From Methanobacteriota archaeon (lineage in GTDB: Archaea; Hydrothermarchaeota; Hydrothermarchaeia; Hydrothermarchaeales; JAADFM01), in NCBI GenBank assembly GCA_013152845.1, contig JAADFM010000048.1, forward strand, positions 1-9,457: a stretch of 9,457 nucleotides of DNA, written 5' to 3'. The position numbers and the translations under genes are program-made. This document shows, piece by piece, positions 1 to 6,177 of this stretch; position 1 is the stretch's first letter, and each line of letters begins with the position of its first letter. Under the pieces are notes generated by a model that was not told the DNA's origin, ran no database searches, and saw only the letters and a list, made by a program, of their open reading frames with translations.

Positions 1-78
1 GAACTGAAGGCAGAGCTTCAAAAGGCCGGTATAACCGAGGAGGAATATGAACTCAATAGGTCCTTGAGAGAAGGATGA
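1..78 (+). CDS. C-terminal end of an unidentified protein (SHOCT-like tail), partial
   Basis: The frame is open from base 1 and gives 25 residues ([20 protein letters not shown], then SLREG) before TGA at 76-78. The pattern of a charged amphipathic helix, then Gly-Ile-Thr-Glu-Glu-Glu-Tyr, then a second short helix resembles the SHOCT-type short C-terminal domain, in which a helix is followed by G-hydrophobic-T/S-x-E-E-F/Y. The rest of the gene lies outside the window, so the main function cannot be told. Its last 26 bases overlap the 3' end of proS on the other strand in a tail-to-tail arrangement. The resemblance is seen by eye only; it could be any protein ending in a helical hairpin. Confidence 0.5.
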   Translation, partial: ELKAELQKAGITEEEYELNRSLREG

Positions 79-1449
79 CCTCCCTGGCCTCCCTCCCGCA
101 GCCTGCGCACGCCCCCTCCGCCTCCTCGTCCAGGATACCGAGTATATCTATCCCCGCAATCTCCTCCATCTCCTTGCCGCATGATTCCTCACCGCACCAG
201 AGGGTCTTTATGACCCCGCCCTTCTCCCTGTAGACCTGGTGGACCTCATCGGCGGTGGAGGCGCTGTGAATCCGGGCCTCGAACCTCTCCCTCGCCCGCT
301 TCGCCATGTCCTCGGTAATCTCCTCCAGGGTCCTCGCCACCGTCTCCTTTATACCCTCCCGGGCAACGGCCATCTTCTCCCCGGTGTCCCTGCGCACCAG
401 CACGACCTTGCCGTTTTCTATGTCCCTGGGCCCGAGTTCGATGCGCAACGGCACCCCTCCCAGTGGTAGTACTTCTCCCCGGGCCGGACGTCCCTGTCGT
501 CCACGTGGACCCGGATGCCGGACAGCTCTCCTGCAAGTTTTTCCACCTCCTTGTCCACCATCTCCTTCTTGCCCTTCATCCAGATGGGCACGATGACTGC
601 CTGGATTGGCGCCACCCGGGGAGGGATGACCAGGCCCTTCTCGTCCCCGTGGACTGCGATGACCGAGGCGATGACCCGGTCCGAGATGCCGTAGCAGGTC
701 TGGTAGGCGTGCTCCTGCTCGCCGTCGAGGTTCTCGAAGGTGATGTCGAAGGTCTTGGCAAAGGTCTGGCCCAGGTTGTGGACCGTGCCTATCTGCAGGG
801 TGCGGCCCGTGGGGAAGATGGTATCGAAGGCCATGGTGTAGTCCGCGCCGGGGAACTTGTCCCAGTCCGGCCTGCGGCTGATGGTGTAGGGGATGCAGAG
901 GGCGTCGAAGAACCGGGAATAGATGTCCATGGCCTCCCTTATCTGGCCCTCGGCGTCCTCGTAGGAGGCGTGGGCGGTGTGGGCCTCCTTGAAGGTGGTG
1001 ATCTCCCGCAGGCGGATGAGGGGCCGGGTGTGCTTGGTCTCGTAGCGGAAGGTGTTCACCACCTGGTAGACCTTCAACGGCATGTCGGTATGGGCCCGTA
1101 TCCAGACCGAGAACATGGGGTAGATGGCGGTCTCGGAAGTGGGCCGCAGGGCCAGCTTCACGTTGAGGGGCTGGGTGCCCCCGTGGGTGACCCAGTAGAC
1201 CTCGTCCTCGAAACCCTTGATGTGGATGGCCTCCTTGGCGAACTCCTGCTCCGGGATCAGGAGTGGGAAGAGGGCCTCCTGGTGGCCGGTATCGTCCAGG
1301 AGGGATTTGATGACCGCAATAACGTTGTTGCGTAGCCTGAAGCCGTAGGGGAACCAGACGTAGAGACCCTTCACCGGGTAGCGCACGTCCATGATTTCGG
1401 CCCGCTCTATGATGTCGTTGTACCACTGGCTGAAGGCTTCCTCGTCCAT
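53..1449 (-). CDS. proS: Prolyl-tRNA synthetase, archaeal type (frame broken by one missing base)
   Basis: This is a class II aminoacyl-tRNA synthetase that charges tRNA-Pro with proline in the cytoplasm. The start ATG (1447-1449) gives [12 protein letters not shown] and then [17 protein letters not shown], the usual archaeal ProRS beginning. The proline-site loop RPTSET lies at residues 102-107, motif 2 ([18 protein letters not shown]) at 132-149, and a motif 3 region ([17 protein letters not shown]) at 267-283. After residue 332 (KYYHWEG) the frame given continues only to a spurious stop near 418. The neighbouring frame carries on correctly with [11 protein letters not shown] and a C-terminal region with four cysteines (WCGEESC and CAGC), as in zinc-binding archaeal ProRS. 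Adding one C to the run at 454-457 restores a protein of about 465 residues, a normal family length. Without the repair the product would lack its C-terminal domain. A TATA element about 25 bases upstream suggests a leaderless transcript. Confidence 0.96.
454..457 (-). other. Apparent single-base deletion in proS
   Basis: On the coding strand the sequence reads tgg gag ggg tgc cgt (W E G C R). The family expects [11 protein letters not shown], which appears exactly if one more G is added (tgg gag ggg gtg ccg ttg cgc). The site is a run of four identical bases (CCCC on the plus strand), a typical place for a length error. Confidence 0.85.
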
Positions 1450-1473
1450 TGAGAAACAACAGGGGCCAGAGGG

Positions 1474-1481
1474 TATAAAAA
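1474..1481 (-). promoter_or_regulatory. TATA element for proS
   Basis: On the minus strand this reads TTTTTATA, in an AT-rich patch between GC-rich coding sequences. Its centre lies about 28 bases before the proS ATG. With the usual archaeal spacing of about 25 bases to the transcription start, the transcript would begin within a few bases of the start codon. No ribosome binding site is seen before the ATG, which fits a leaderless mRNA. Confidence 0.55.
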
Positions 1482-1495
1482 GGTTTTCGAAGCCC

Positions 1496-1663
1496 TTAAT
1501 CGAACTCCGGCCTCTTCTTGCGCTTTCTTATCACATAGGTGCGGTGCTCGTCGTTGATCTCCACGTATTCGTCCAGGAAGTTGTAGAGACCTATCTGGTC
1601 CTTCCACTCGTCCTCCCAGGCCTCGGCAATCTCCAGGAACATGTCCTTTATCGGTTTCCCCAT
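1496..1663 (-). CDS. Small acidic/basic-tailed protein of 55 residues, function unknown
   Basis: ATG at 1661-1663 opens a frame of 55 residues starting [20 protein letters not shown] and ending with a strongly basic stretch (RKRKKRP) before EFD. I do not recognise the family. The first two thirds are acidic and rich in Trp, Phe and Tyr and look helical; the basic tail (residues 46-51) could contact nucleic acid, but that is inference. The case for a real gene is strong for its size: a near-perfect ribosome binding site GGGAGGTG sits 6 bases before the ATG, a TATA-like element lies at a suitable distance further up, and codon third positions match the neighbours. It lies 46 bases upstream of proS on the same strand; proS also has its own TATA element. 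Confidence 0.8.
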   Translation of the reverse strand: MGKPIKDMFLEIAEAWEDEWKDQIGLYNFLDEYVEINDEHRTYVIRKRKKRPEFD

Positions 1664-1669
1664 CTGTCT

Positions 1670-1677
1670 CACCTCCC
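1670..1677 (-). promoter_or_regulatory. Strong ribosome binding site of the 55-residue gene
   Basis: The minus strand reads GGGAGGTG, with a 6-base spacer (agacag) to the ATG at 1663. It matches the anti-Shine-Dalgarno end of archaeal 16S rRNA and fixes the start of this short gene. Confidence 0.8.
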
Positions 1678-1680
1678 TTG

Positions 1681-1720
1681 GTTATATTCTTATATAAGGT
1701 AGGTATTAAACCTTATTGTG
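1681..1720. promoter_or_regulatory. Divergent promoter between the 55-residue gene and the HTH regulator
   Basis: This AT-rich spacer holds the perfect palindrome CTTATATAAG at 1689-1698. Its centre is about 27 bases before the regulator's ATG at 1721, so it is a good TATA box for a leaderless plus-strand transcript. For the minus strand, TTTAATA (1704-1710) would place the transcription start near 1682 and leave a leader of about 19 bases that contains the ribosome binding site. The two elements nearly touch, so binding of polymerase or a repressor at one would affect the other. The regulator encoded here might control its own promoter; this is inference. Confidence 0.6.
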
Positions 1721-2671
1721 ATGGACCAGCGCAACAACCTGCTCCTGGGAGTTCTGGAGACCCTCAACCAGAGTGGTTTCGAGGTCTCGGAAAGGTGCTC
1801 CATCCGCCCCTCGTGCTTCGACCTCTTCGCCAGGAGGCGGCTCCTCCTTCTGCTCCTGAAGGTCCTTACCAACATCGACGGCCTGGCCCCCCAGCAGGCA
1901 GGGGACATCCAGAGGATGGCCAGGATGCTCTCCGCCTCCCCTATCCTTGTGGGGGAGAGGACCAGGGAGGCCGAGATGGAGGCCGGGGTCCTCTACGAGA
2001 GGTACGGCGTACCTGCCGTCAACCCCGAGACCCTGGAGGGCATCCTCAAGGAAGGCTACCAGCCCCTGGTCATCTCCTCCAGGAGGGGGCTCTATGTAAA
2101 CGTGGATGGAGAGCGCCTGAGGAGGCTGCGGGAGGAGCGTGGCATGTCGCTTGGCGATGTTGCCAGGGGCATCGGGGTATCAAAGAAGGCGGTCTACAAC
2201 TACGAGCAGGGCACGGCCAGGCCGTCCTTCGACAACGCCCTGAAGATGGAGGAGTTCTTCCAGGAGACGGTGGCGGAGCCGGTGGATATCACCCGGGCCT
2301 GGAGGTCCGGGCAGGAGACGGCGGCCTCCCCCCAGGGGACTGGCCACCCGGTCATGGAGCGCCTCCAGGAAATCGGATTCCAGGTGGAGGTCATCAAGAA
2401 GGCCCCCTTCGATGCATTGACCCTGGAGTCCAGGGAGGTCATGTTCACCAAGATTGTGAAGGAGAACATCAGGAGGGTCAGGGAGAAGGCCAGGGTCATC
2501 TGCAGTCTGTCCAGGACCGCCCGAACCGGCGCCTTCATGGTCTCGGAGAGGCCGGAGGGCAGGGACATCGCCGGCGTGCCGGTCATCGGGAAGAAGGAGC
2601 TGGAGGGCTTCGAGGAGGCCGAGGACCTCCTGGCCAGGGTCCTGGAACGGATGCCCTGGGTGGGGTCGTAG
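1721..2671 (+). CDS. Archaeal Cro/C1-type HTH transcriptional regulator (COG1395-like family)
   Basis: This is a putative DNA-binding regulator of the archaeal family annotated as 'putative HTH-type transcriptional regulatory protein'. Of its 316 residues, the N-terminal region (about 1-125) has the family's features: LLLGVLETLNQSGFEVSERC, then a Phe-Asp-Leu-Phe-Ala-Arg-Arg core and the hydrophobic strand LLLLLLKVLTNID, followed by SPILVGER and YGVPAVNPETL. A Cro/C1 helix-turn-helix follows at about 132-181 (LRRLREERGMSLGDVARGIG, then VSKKAVYNYEQG). The C-terminal part (about 210-310) includes LQEIGFQVEVIKKAPFDALT. ATG 1721 was chosen because the TATA palindrome puts the transcript start at or just before it; GTG at 1718 is the alternative and adds one residue. 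No ribosome binding site is present. The target genes are unknown. It reads away from the 55-residue gene and proS from a shared spacer. Confidence 0.88.
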   Translation: MDQRNNLLLGVLETLNQSGFEVSERCSIRPSCFDLFARRRLLLLLLKVLTNIDGLAPQQAGDIQRMARMLSASPILVGERTREAEMEAGVLYERYGVPAVNPETLEGILKEGYQPLVISSRRGLYVNVDGERLRRLREERGMSLGDVARGIGVSKKAVYNYEQGTARPSFDNALKMEEFFQETVAEPVDITRAWRSGQETAASPQGTGHPVMERLQEIGFQVEVIKKAPFDALTLESREVMFTKIVKENIRRVREKARVICSLSRTARTGAFMVSERPEGRDIAGVPVIGKKELEGFEEAEDLLARVLERMPWVGS

Positions 2672-2713
2672 GGCATCGGCCGGCAGGCGGTGGGGAAACC
2701 TTATCTCCGTAAA

Positions 2714-2722
2714 CTTTAAATA
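2714..2722 (+). promoter_or_regulatory. TATA element of the thermosome gene
   Basis: CTTTAAATA lies in a sharply AT-rich tract (2711-2775) after GC-rich coding sequence. The expected transcription start is near 2743-2746, giving an A-rich leader of about 45 bases that contains the ribosome binding site. A second candidate, agtataaag, lies at 2725-2733. Confidence 0.6.
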
Positions 2723-2773
2723 GAAGTATAAAGTCAGGAATCATGGATTAAAATAAAAAAAAGTAACTAAAAT

Positions 2774-2783
2774 AAGGAGGTGA
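2774..2783 (+). promoter_or_regulatory. Ribosome binding site of the thermosome gene
   Basis: AAGGAGGTGA is a near-perfect anti-Shine-Dalgarno match. It sits 7 bases before ATG 2791, ideal spacing, but 17 bases before the in-frame ATG 2801. This decides the intended start and exposes the extra base at 2795-2798. Confidence 0.8.
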
Positions 2784-2794
2784 ATTTGTTATGG

Positions 2795-2798
2795 CCCC
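2795..2798 (+). other. Apparent single-base insertion at the thermosome start
   Basis: The sequence reads atg gcccc ag atg gga ggt cag. With three C instead of four it becomes ATG GCC CAG ATG GGA GGT CAG CCG, which is [10 protein letters not shown], the usual thermosome N-terminus, exactly at the well-spaced ATG 2791. As written, ATG 2791 runs out of frame. Confidence 0.8.
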
Positions 2799-2800
2799 AG

Positions 2801-4447
2801 ATGGGAGGTCAGCCGATTCTGATACTCTCTGACAAGACACAGAGAACCATAGGGAAGGACGCCCAGCGCATGAACATCATGGCCGCCAGGGTCATCGCCG
2901 AGAGCGTGAAGACCACCCTCGGCCCCATGGGCATGGACAAGATGCTGGTGGACAGCCTCGGAGACGTGGTGGTCACCAACGACGGTGTAACCATCCTGAA
3001 GGAGATGGACGTGGAGCACCCCGCCGCCAAGATGATGGTGGAGGTGGCCAAGACCCAGGAGGAGTCCGTGGGGGACGGGACCACCACCGCGGTGATTATC
3101 GCCGGTGAACTCCTCAAGAGGGCCGAGGACCTCCTGGACCAGGACGTCCACCCCACGGTGGTCGCCCAAGGATACAGGCTCGCTGCCGAGAAGGCCAACG
3201 AGATCCTGGAGTCCATGGCCAAGGAGATAAGCATCAGGGACGAGGCCATGCTCAAGAAGGTGGCCCAGACCTCCATGACCGGCAAGGGCGCCGAGAAGGC
3301 AAGGGAGTACCTGGCCGAGCTTGTGGTCAAGGCCGTCAAGGCCGTGGCCGAGGTGGACAACGGCAAGATAACCATAGACACCGACCACATAAAGGTCGAG
3401 AAGAAGGAAGGGGGCAGCATAGAGGATACCGAACTCGTCCAGGGCGTCCTCATCGACAAGGAGAGGGTCCACTCCGGGATGCCCAGGAAGGTGGAGAAGG
3501 CAAAGATTGCCCTCATCAATTCCGCCATGGAGGTGAAAGAGACCGAGATTGATGCCGAAATCCGCATCACCGACCCCAACCAGCTCAAGGCCTTCATCGA
3601 GGAAGAGGAGGGCATGCTCAGGGACATGGTGAAGAAGGTCAAGGATACCGGGGCCAACGTCCTCCTGGTCCAGAAGGGCATCGACGACCTGGCCCAGCAC
3701 TACCTGGCAAAGGAGGGCATCTTCGCGGTGCGCAGGGTCAAGAAGTCCGACATGGAGAAGCTCGCAAGGGCCACCGGGGCCAAGATCGTGACCAACATCG
3801 AGGACATGAGCAAGAGCGACCTGGGCTATGCCGGACGTGTGGAGGAGGTCAAAATCGGCGACGACGAGATGATATATGTCACCGAGTGCAAGGACCCCAA
3901 GGCCGTCAGCATCCTCATCCGCGGCGGCACCGAGCACATCGTGGACGAGGTGGAGCGGGCCATCGAGGACTGCCTCGGCTCCGTACCCGCCGCCCTGGAG
4001 GCAGGGAAGGTTGTGCCTGGCGGCGGCGCCCCCGAGATCGAGGTCGCCAAGGGCCTCAGGACCTATGCCAAGACCGTGGGCGGCAGGGAGCAGCTGGCCA
4101 TCGAGGCCTTCGCCGAATCCATGGAAATCGTGCCCAGGGCCCTGGCCGAGAACGCCGGCCTTGACCCCATAGACGTCCTGGTGGACCTCAGGGCGAAGCA
4201 CGAGAGGAAGAAGGGCACCGCCTTCGGCATCGACGTCGCTGACGGGGCGGTGAAGGGTATGTTCGTCATGGGGGTGATTGAGCCCCTGCGGGTCAAACAG
4301 CAGGCCATCGACTCGGCATCCGAGGTGGCCATCATGATCCTCAGGATCGACGACGTCATCGCTGCCTCGGGCCTGAGCAAGGGCGAGGGGCCTGACATGC
4401 CCGATATGGAGGGCATGGGTGGAATGGGCGGGATGCCGCCCATGTAG
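2801..4447 (+). CDS. thsA: Thermosome subunit (group II chaperonin)
   Basis: This subunit of the ATP-driven archaeal folding chamber works in the cytoplasm as a double-ring complex. Family signatures are clear from the N-terminus: GGQPILIL, then [37 protein letters not shown], and the nucleotide-binding [15 protein letters not shown]. Later come [11 protein letters not shown] and the late-domain aspartate region ending in IDDVIAA. The tail is a Gly/Met repeat ([11 protein letters not shown]) as in other thermosomes. The length of 548 residues is normal. ATG 2801 is the first in-frame ATG in the sequence as given; the natural start is probably ATG 2791, ten bases upstream, with one extra C between them. 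GTG 2780 lies inside the ribosome binding site and is unlikely. The gene has its own promoter and terminator, so it is probably transcribed alone. Whether this is the alpha or beta subunit cannot be told, so the symbol is approximate. Confidence 0.97.
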   Translation: MGGQPILILSDKTQRTIGKDAQRMNIMAARVIAESVKTTLGPMGMDKMLVDSLGDVVVTNDGVTILKEMDVEHPAAKMMVEVAKTQEESVGDGTTTAVIIAGELLKRAEDLLDQDVHPTVVAQGYRLAAEKANEILESMAKEISIRDEAMLKKVAQTSMTGKGAEKAREYLAELVVKAVKAVAEVDNGKITIDTDHIKVEKKEGGSIEDTELVQGVLIDKERVHSGMPRKVEKAKIALINSAMEVKETEIDAEIRITDPNQLKAFIEEEEGMLRDMVKKVKDTGANVLLVQKGIDDLAQHYLAKEGIFAVRRVKKSDMEKLARATGAKIVTNIEDMSKSDLGYAGRVEEVKIGDDEMIYVTECKDPKAVSILIRGGTEHIVDEVERAIEDCLGSVPAALEAGKVVPGGGAPEIEVAKGLRTYAKTVGGREQLAIEAFAESMEIVPRALAENAGLDPIDVLVDLRAKHERKKGTAFGIDVADGAVKGMFVMGVIEPLRVKQQAIDSASEVAIMILRIDDVIAASGLSKGEGPDMPDMEGMGGMGGMPPM

Positions 4448-4478
4448 GAGGGGACAAATCCCCCTCTTTTTCTTTTTT
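4448..4478 (+). terminator. Hairpin plus poly-T terminator after the thermosome gene
   Basis: GAGGGG (4448-4453) pairs with CCCCTC (4461-4466) around a 7-base loop. The T-rich run TTTTTCTTTTTT follows at 4467-4478. It starts directly after the stop codon. T-rich tracts alone can terminate archaeal transcription; the hairpin is an addition. Confidence 0.75.
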
Positions 4479-4516
4479 ATCAGGTAGTCCCATCCGGTGT
4501 TCTCCAAACCACAGGG

Positions 4517-4524
4517 TTTATATA
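4517..4524 (+). promoter_or_regulatory. TATA element of the lipoprotein gene
   Basis: TTTATATA has its centre about 27 bases before ATG 4548, the spacing expected for a leaderless transcript. This supports ATG 4548 over the earlier in-frame ATG at 4497, which lies upstream of the promoter. Confidence 0.7.
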
Positions 4525-4547
4525 AGGGGAGGAATAGCCAGTTCACC

Positions 4548-5012
4548 ATGAAGGGACTGGTCGTCCTGGCTGCGGTCATCCTCCTCCTGGGGTGCATAGG
4601 CGGGATGAGCGGGAGCAAGGTGGGCAAAGAGGAGGCCAGCAACCTTGCCCTCCAGAAATACACCTCACTGCACCCCAACAGGTATCCCAGGGTCCTCCAG
4701 GTGGTGGACCGGACCTCAAAGTGGAGGGTGGAACTGGAGACCAGCGACTCCAGGCCATCCTACTACGTGGACAAGGGCTCCGGTGAGGTCACCATCACCC
4801 AGGAATACGCCCTTGAGATATCCCTGACCGACCCCTACGTCGATTCCCTCTACCAGAGAAACCAGCCCCAGACCTACTACGAATTCGACGGCCGGTACTG
4901 GACCATCAGGTACATCTCCCAGGGCACTGAAATCCTGGTGGTCACCGTGGACTCCGTCTCCGAGGAGATTGCCGACATCGACAAGAAGATTATCGAAATC
5001 CAGATAGGATAG
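4548..5012 (+). CDS. Small lipoprotein with a PepSY-like domain
   Basis: This is a predicted exported lipoprotein of 154 residues held at the outer face of the membrane. It starts MKGLVVLAAVILLLGCIGG: a short basic start, a hydrophobic stretch and a lipobox (LLGC) with Cys16 as the modified residue. The region after it (about residues 22-85) resembles a PepSY domain: a helix with EEASNLALQKY, then a strand with WRVELET, then YYVDKGSGEVTITQEY (Y-x-VD-x-x-(S/T)-G-E-V type). The remainder repeats a strand-rich pattern (YYEFDGRYWTIRYI and ILVVTVDSVSEEI), possibly a second, diverged copy of the fold. The function is unknown; PepSY proteins often modulate proteases or bind at the cell surface. It ends 9 bases from the convergent propeller gene, with no room for separate terminators. 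Confidence 0.75.
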   Translation: MKGLVVLAAVILLLGCIGGMSGSKVGKEEASNLALQKYTSLHPNRYPRVLQVVDRTSKWRVELETSDSRPSYYVDKGSGEVTITQEYALEISLTDPYVDSLYQRNQPQTYYEFDGRYWTIRYISQGTEILVVTVDSVSEEIADIDKKIIEIQIG

Positions 5013-5021
5013 ATGGCGCCC

Positions 5022-6110
5022 TCATGTCCTCGGTGTCCCCCGAGTCCTCGCAGAGAGGGACCTCATGAGCAGGTAGATGGCCGCCGCCGTGTACACCAGC
5101 AGGTCCTGGTTACGGGGCGGGGCGGCGAGCTCCAGGAGGGGGAGCTCCCCTGCGGTATCGCGCTCCTCATAAGTCAGTACCTCCGGGGCCCCTGCCGGGA
5201 CCTCACTGGGCACGGCCGCACCTGGCACAACTGCCGGGGCGGGTTCGCGGGGCGGTGCACGCAGCTCCGGCTCCCCTGCCACATCCGCCCAGATGGAATA
5301 GAATCCCTCCCTGTCAGACGAGAAGGCGATGGTTTTGCCGTCCGGGCTCCAGGCAGGGTCCAGCTCCCAGGAACCCTCGAAACCTGCAAGCCTCCTCTTG
5401 CCCGTGCCGTCGGGGGTCATGACCCAGATATCGTAGTCGCCACCGGCATCGGCCACATAGGCGATTGCCCCTCCGTCCGGGCTCCAGGCGGGCTGGCCCT
5501 TCCAGTATGTATCCCAGGCGATGCGCCTCTCCCGGCCGGTGGCCAGGTCCAAGACGAATATAGAGTAACCCCTGCCGTCGGAGGCCATGTAGACCAGGCT
5601 TTCCCCGTCCGGGCTCCATGAGGGGGTCCACTCCCCTCCGGGTTTCGAAGTGAGGCGGCGCTGGTTGGACCCGTCGGCATCCATGAGCCACAGGTCAAAC
5701 TCAGGGTACTCCCCCCGCATGAAGGCGATGGTTTTACCGTCCGGGCTCCAGGCCGGGGCCAGGGCATCTCCCGCACCCCGGGTCAAGCGCGCTGCCCTGC
5801 CTGTGCCGAGCTCCAGCACCCAGATGTCCCTCCTCCCGTCCCTCTCAGAGACATAGGCGATTGTCCTCCCGTCCGGGCTCCAGGCGGGCTGCTCGTCCCG
5901 GTAGATGTCCGAGGTCAGGGGTACCGGCCGGGGGTCGTCGAGCCTTACCAGGTATATGTCGGGGCTTCCCCCGCGTGTGGATGTGAAGGCGATGGAACCG
6001 CCGTCCGGGGACCAGGCTGGAGACGTGCCCAGATGACCGAGAGCCACGGGTTCGGCCGCCACCGGACCTGCAATAACTGATAGAAGGACAAGGAAGGTTA
6101 TGTATCTCAT
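5022..6110 (-). CDS. Exported, membrane-anchored six-bladed PD40/TolB-like beta-propeller
   Basis: This 362-residue protein is probably displayed outside the cell membrane. Residues 1-19 form a signal peptide (MRYITFLVLLSVIAGPVAAE, with likely cleavage after AA). Six PD40 blades follow, each with a P-A/S-W-S-P-D-G core; the Trp residues lie at 33, 77, 121, 165, 209 and 254. Each blade also has a D-I/L-W/Y strand and a closing R-x-L segment. Residues 282-335 are a Pro/Ala/Glu-rich linker. Residues 336-350 (DLLVYTAAAIYLLMR) form a short hydrophobic anchor followed by an Arg-rich tail on the cytoplasmic side. TolB-like propellers serve as binding platforms; no catalytic residues are visible, so the ligand is unknown. 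The lipoprotein gene faces it tail-to-tail. A TATA element near 6142 would give an almost leaderless transcript. Confidence 0.85.
   Translation of the reverse strand: MRYITFLVLLSVIAGPVAAEPVALGHLGTSPAWSPDGGSIAFTSTRGGSPDIYLVRLDDPRPVPLTSDIYRDEQPAWSPDGRTIAYVSERDGRRDIWVLELGTGRAARLTRGAGDALAPAWSPDGKTIAFMRGEYPEFDLWLMDADGSNQRRLTSKPGGEWTPSWSPDGESLVYMASDGRGYSIFVLDLATGRERRIAWDTYWKGQPAWSPDGGAIAYVADAGGDYDIWVMTPDGTGKRRLAGFEGSWELDPAWSPDGKTIAFSSDREGFYSIWADVAGEPELRAPPREPAPAVVPGAAVPSEVPAGAPEVLTYEERDTAGELPLLELAAPPRNQDLLVYTAAAIYLLMRSLSARTRGTPRT
5338..6017 (-). repeat. Six 132-bp coding repeats within the propeller gene
   Basis: The plus-strand word CCGTCCGGGCTCCAGGC or a close variant begins at 5338, 5473, 5605, 5737, 5869 and 6001. 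The steps are 135, then 132 four times. Four copies are identical over 17 bases. The word encodes the A-W-S-P-D-G core of each blade, so these are protein blades and not an independent DNA repeat. Confidence 0.85.
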
Positions 6111-6177
6111 CGCTCATCCATTATAGGCAATCCTATCTATAATAAACTTTTTAGTCGGCCGGGGACGAGTCTGGGTT
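6111..6177. promoter_or_regulatory. Divergent promoter between the propeller gene and the arcS operon
   Basis: This AT-rich 67-base spacer drives both directions. On the minus strand TTTATTATA (6138-6146) is centred about 32 bases before the propeller ATG. On the plus strand the same tract (tataataaac, then tttttag to 6153) is the only TATA-like sequence before ATG 6178 and would give a transcript starting at or shortly before arcS. Neither gene has a convincing ribosome binding site. Confidence 0.5.

Noticed and set aside
463..1335. A 290-residue plus-strand frame antisense to proS
   Set aside because: It is a Gly/Val/Asp-rich shadow of proS with no start signals.
1678..2712. A 344-residue plus-strand frame overlapping the HTH regulator
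   Set aside because: It has a Gly/Arg/Pro-rich composition typical of an out-of-frame reading, while the regulator in the other frame has clear family motifs.
2780..2782. GTG 2780 as the thermosome start
   Set aside because: This GTG is part of the ribosome binding site AAGGAGGTGA itself, and the extra N-terminal residues do not match the family.
4497..4547. ATG 4497 as the lipoprotein start, adding 17 residues
   Set aside because: The TATA box at 4517-4524 lies inside this stretch, and the added residues would precede a perfectly good signal peptide.
2789..4678. A 629-residue open frame antisense to the thermosome gene
   Set aside because: It is a shadow of a GC-rich gene. It is rich in Gly, Leu, His and Val, has no recognisable domain, runs through the thermosome terminator and lacks a promoter and ribosome binding site.
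5338..6017. Regularly spaced identical words resembling a CRISPR or tandem DNA repeat
   Set aside because: The 132-base spacing equals 44 codons and the word encodes the A-W-S-P-D-G core of propeller blades; the sequence between copies is coding and similar, not unique spacers.
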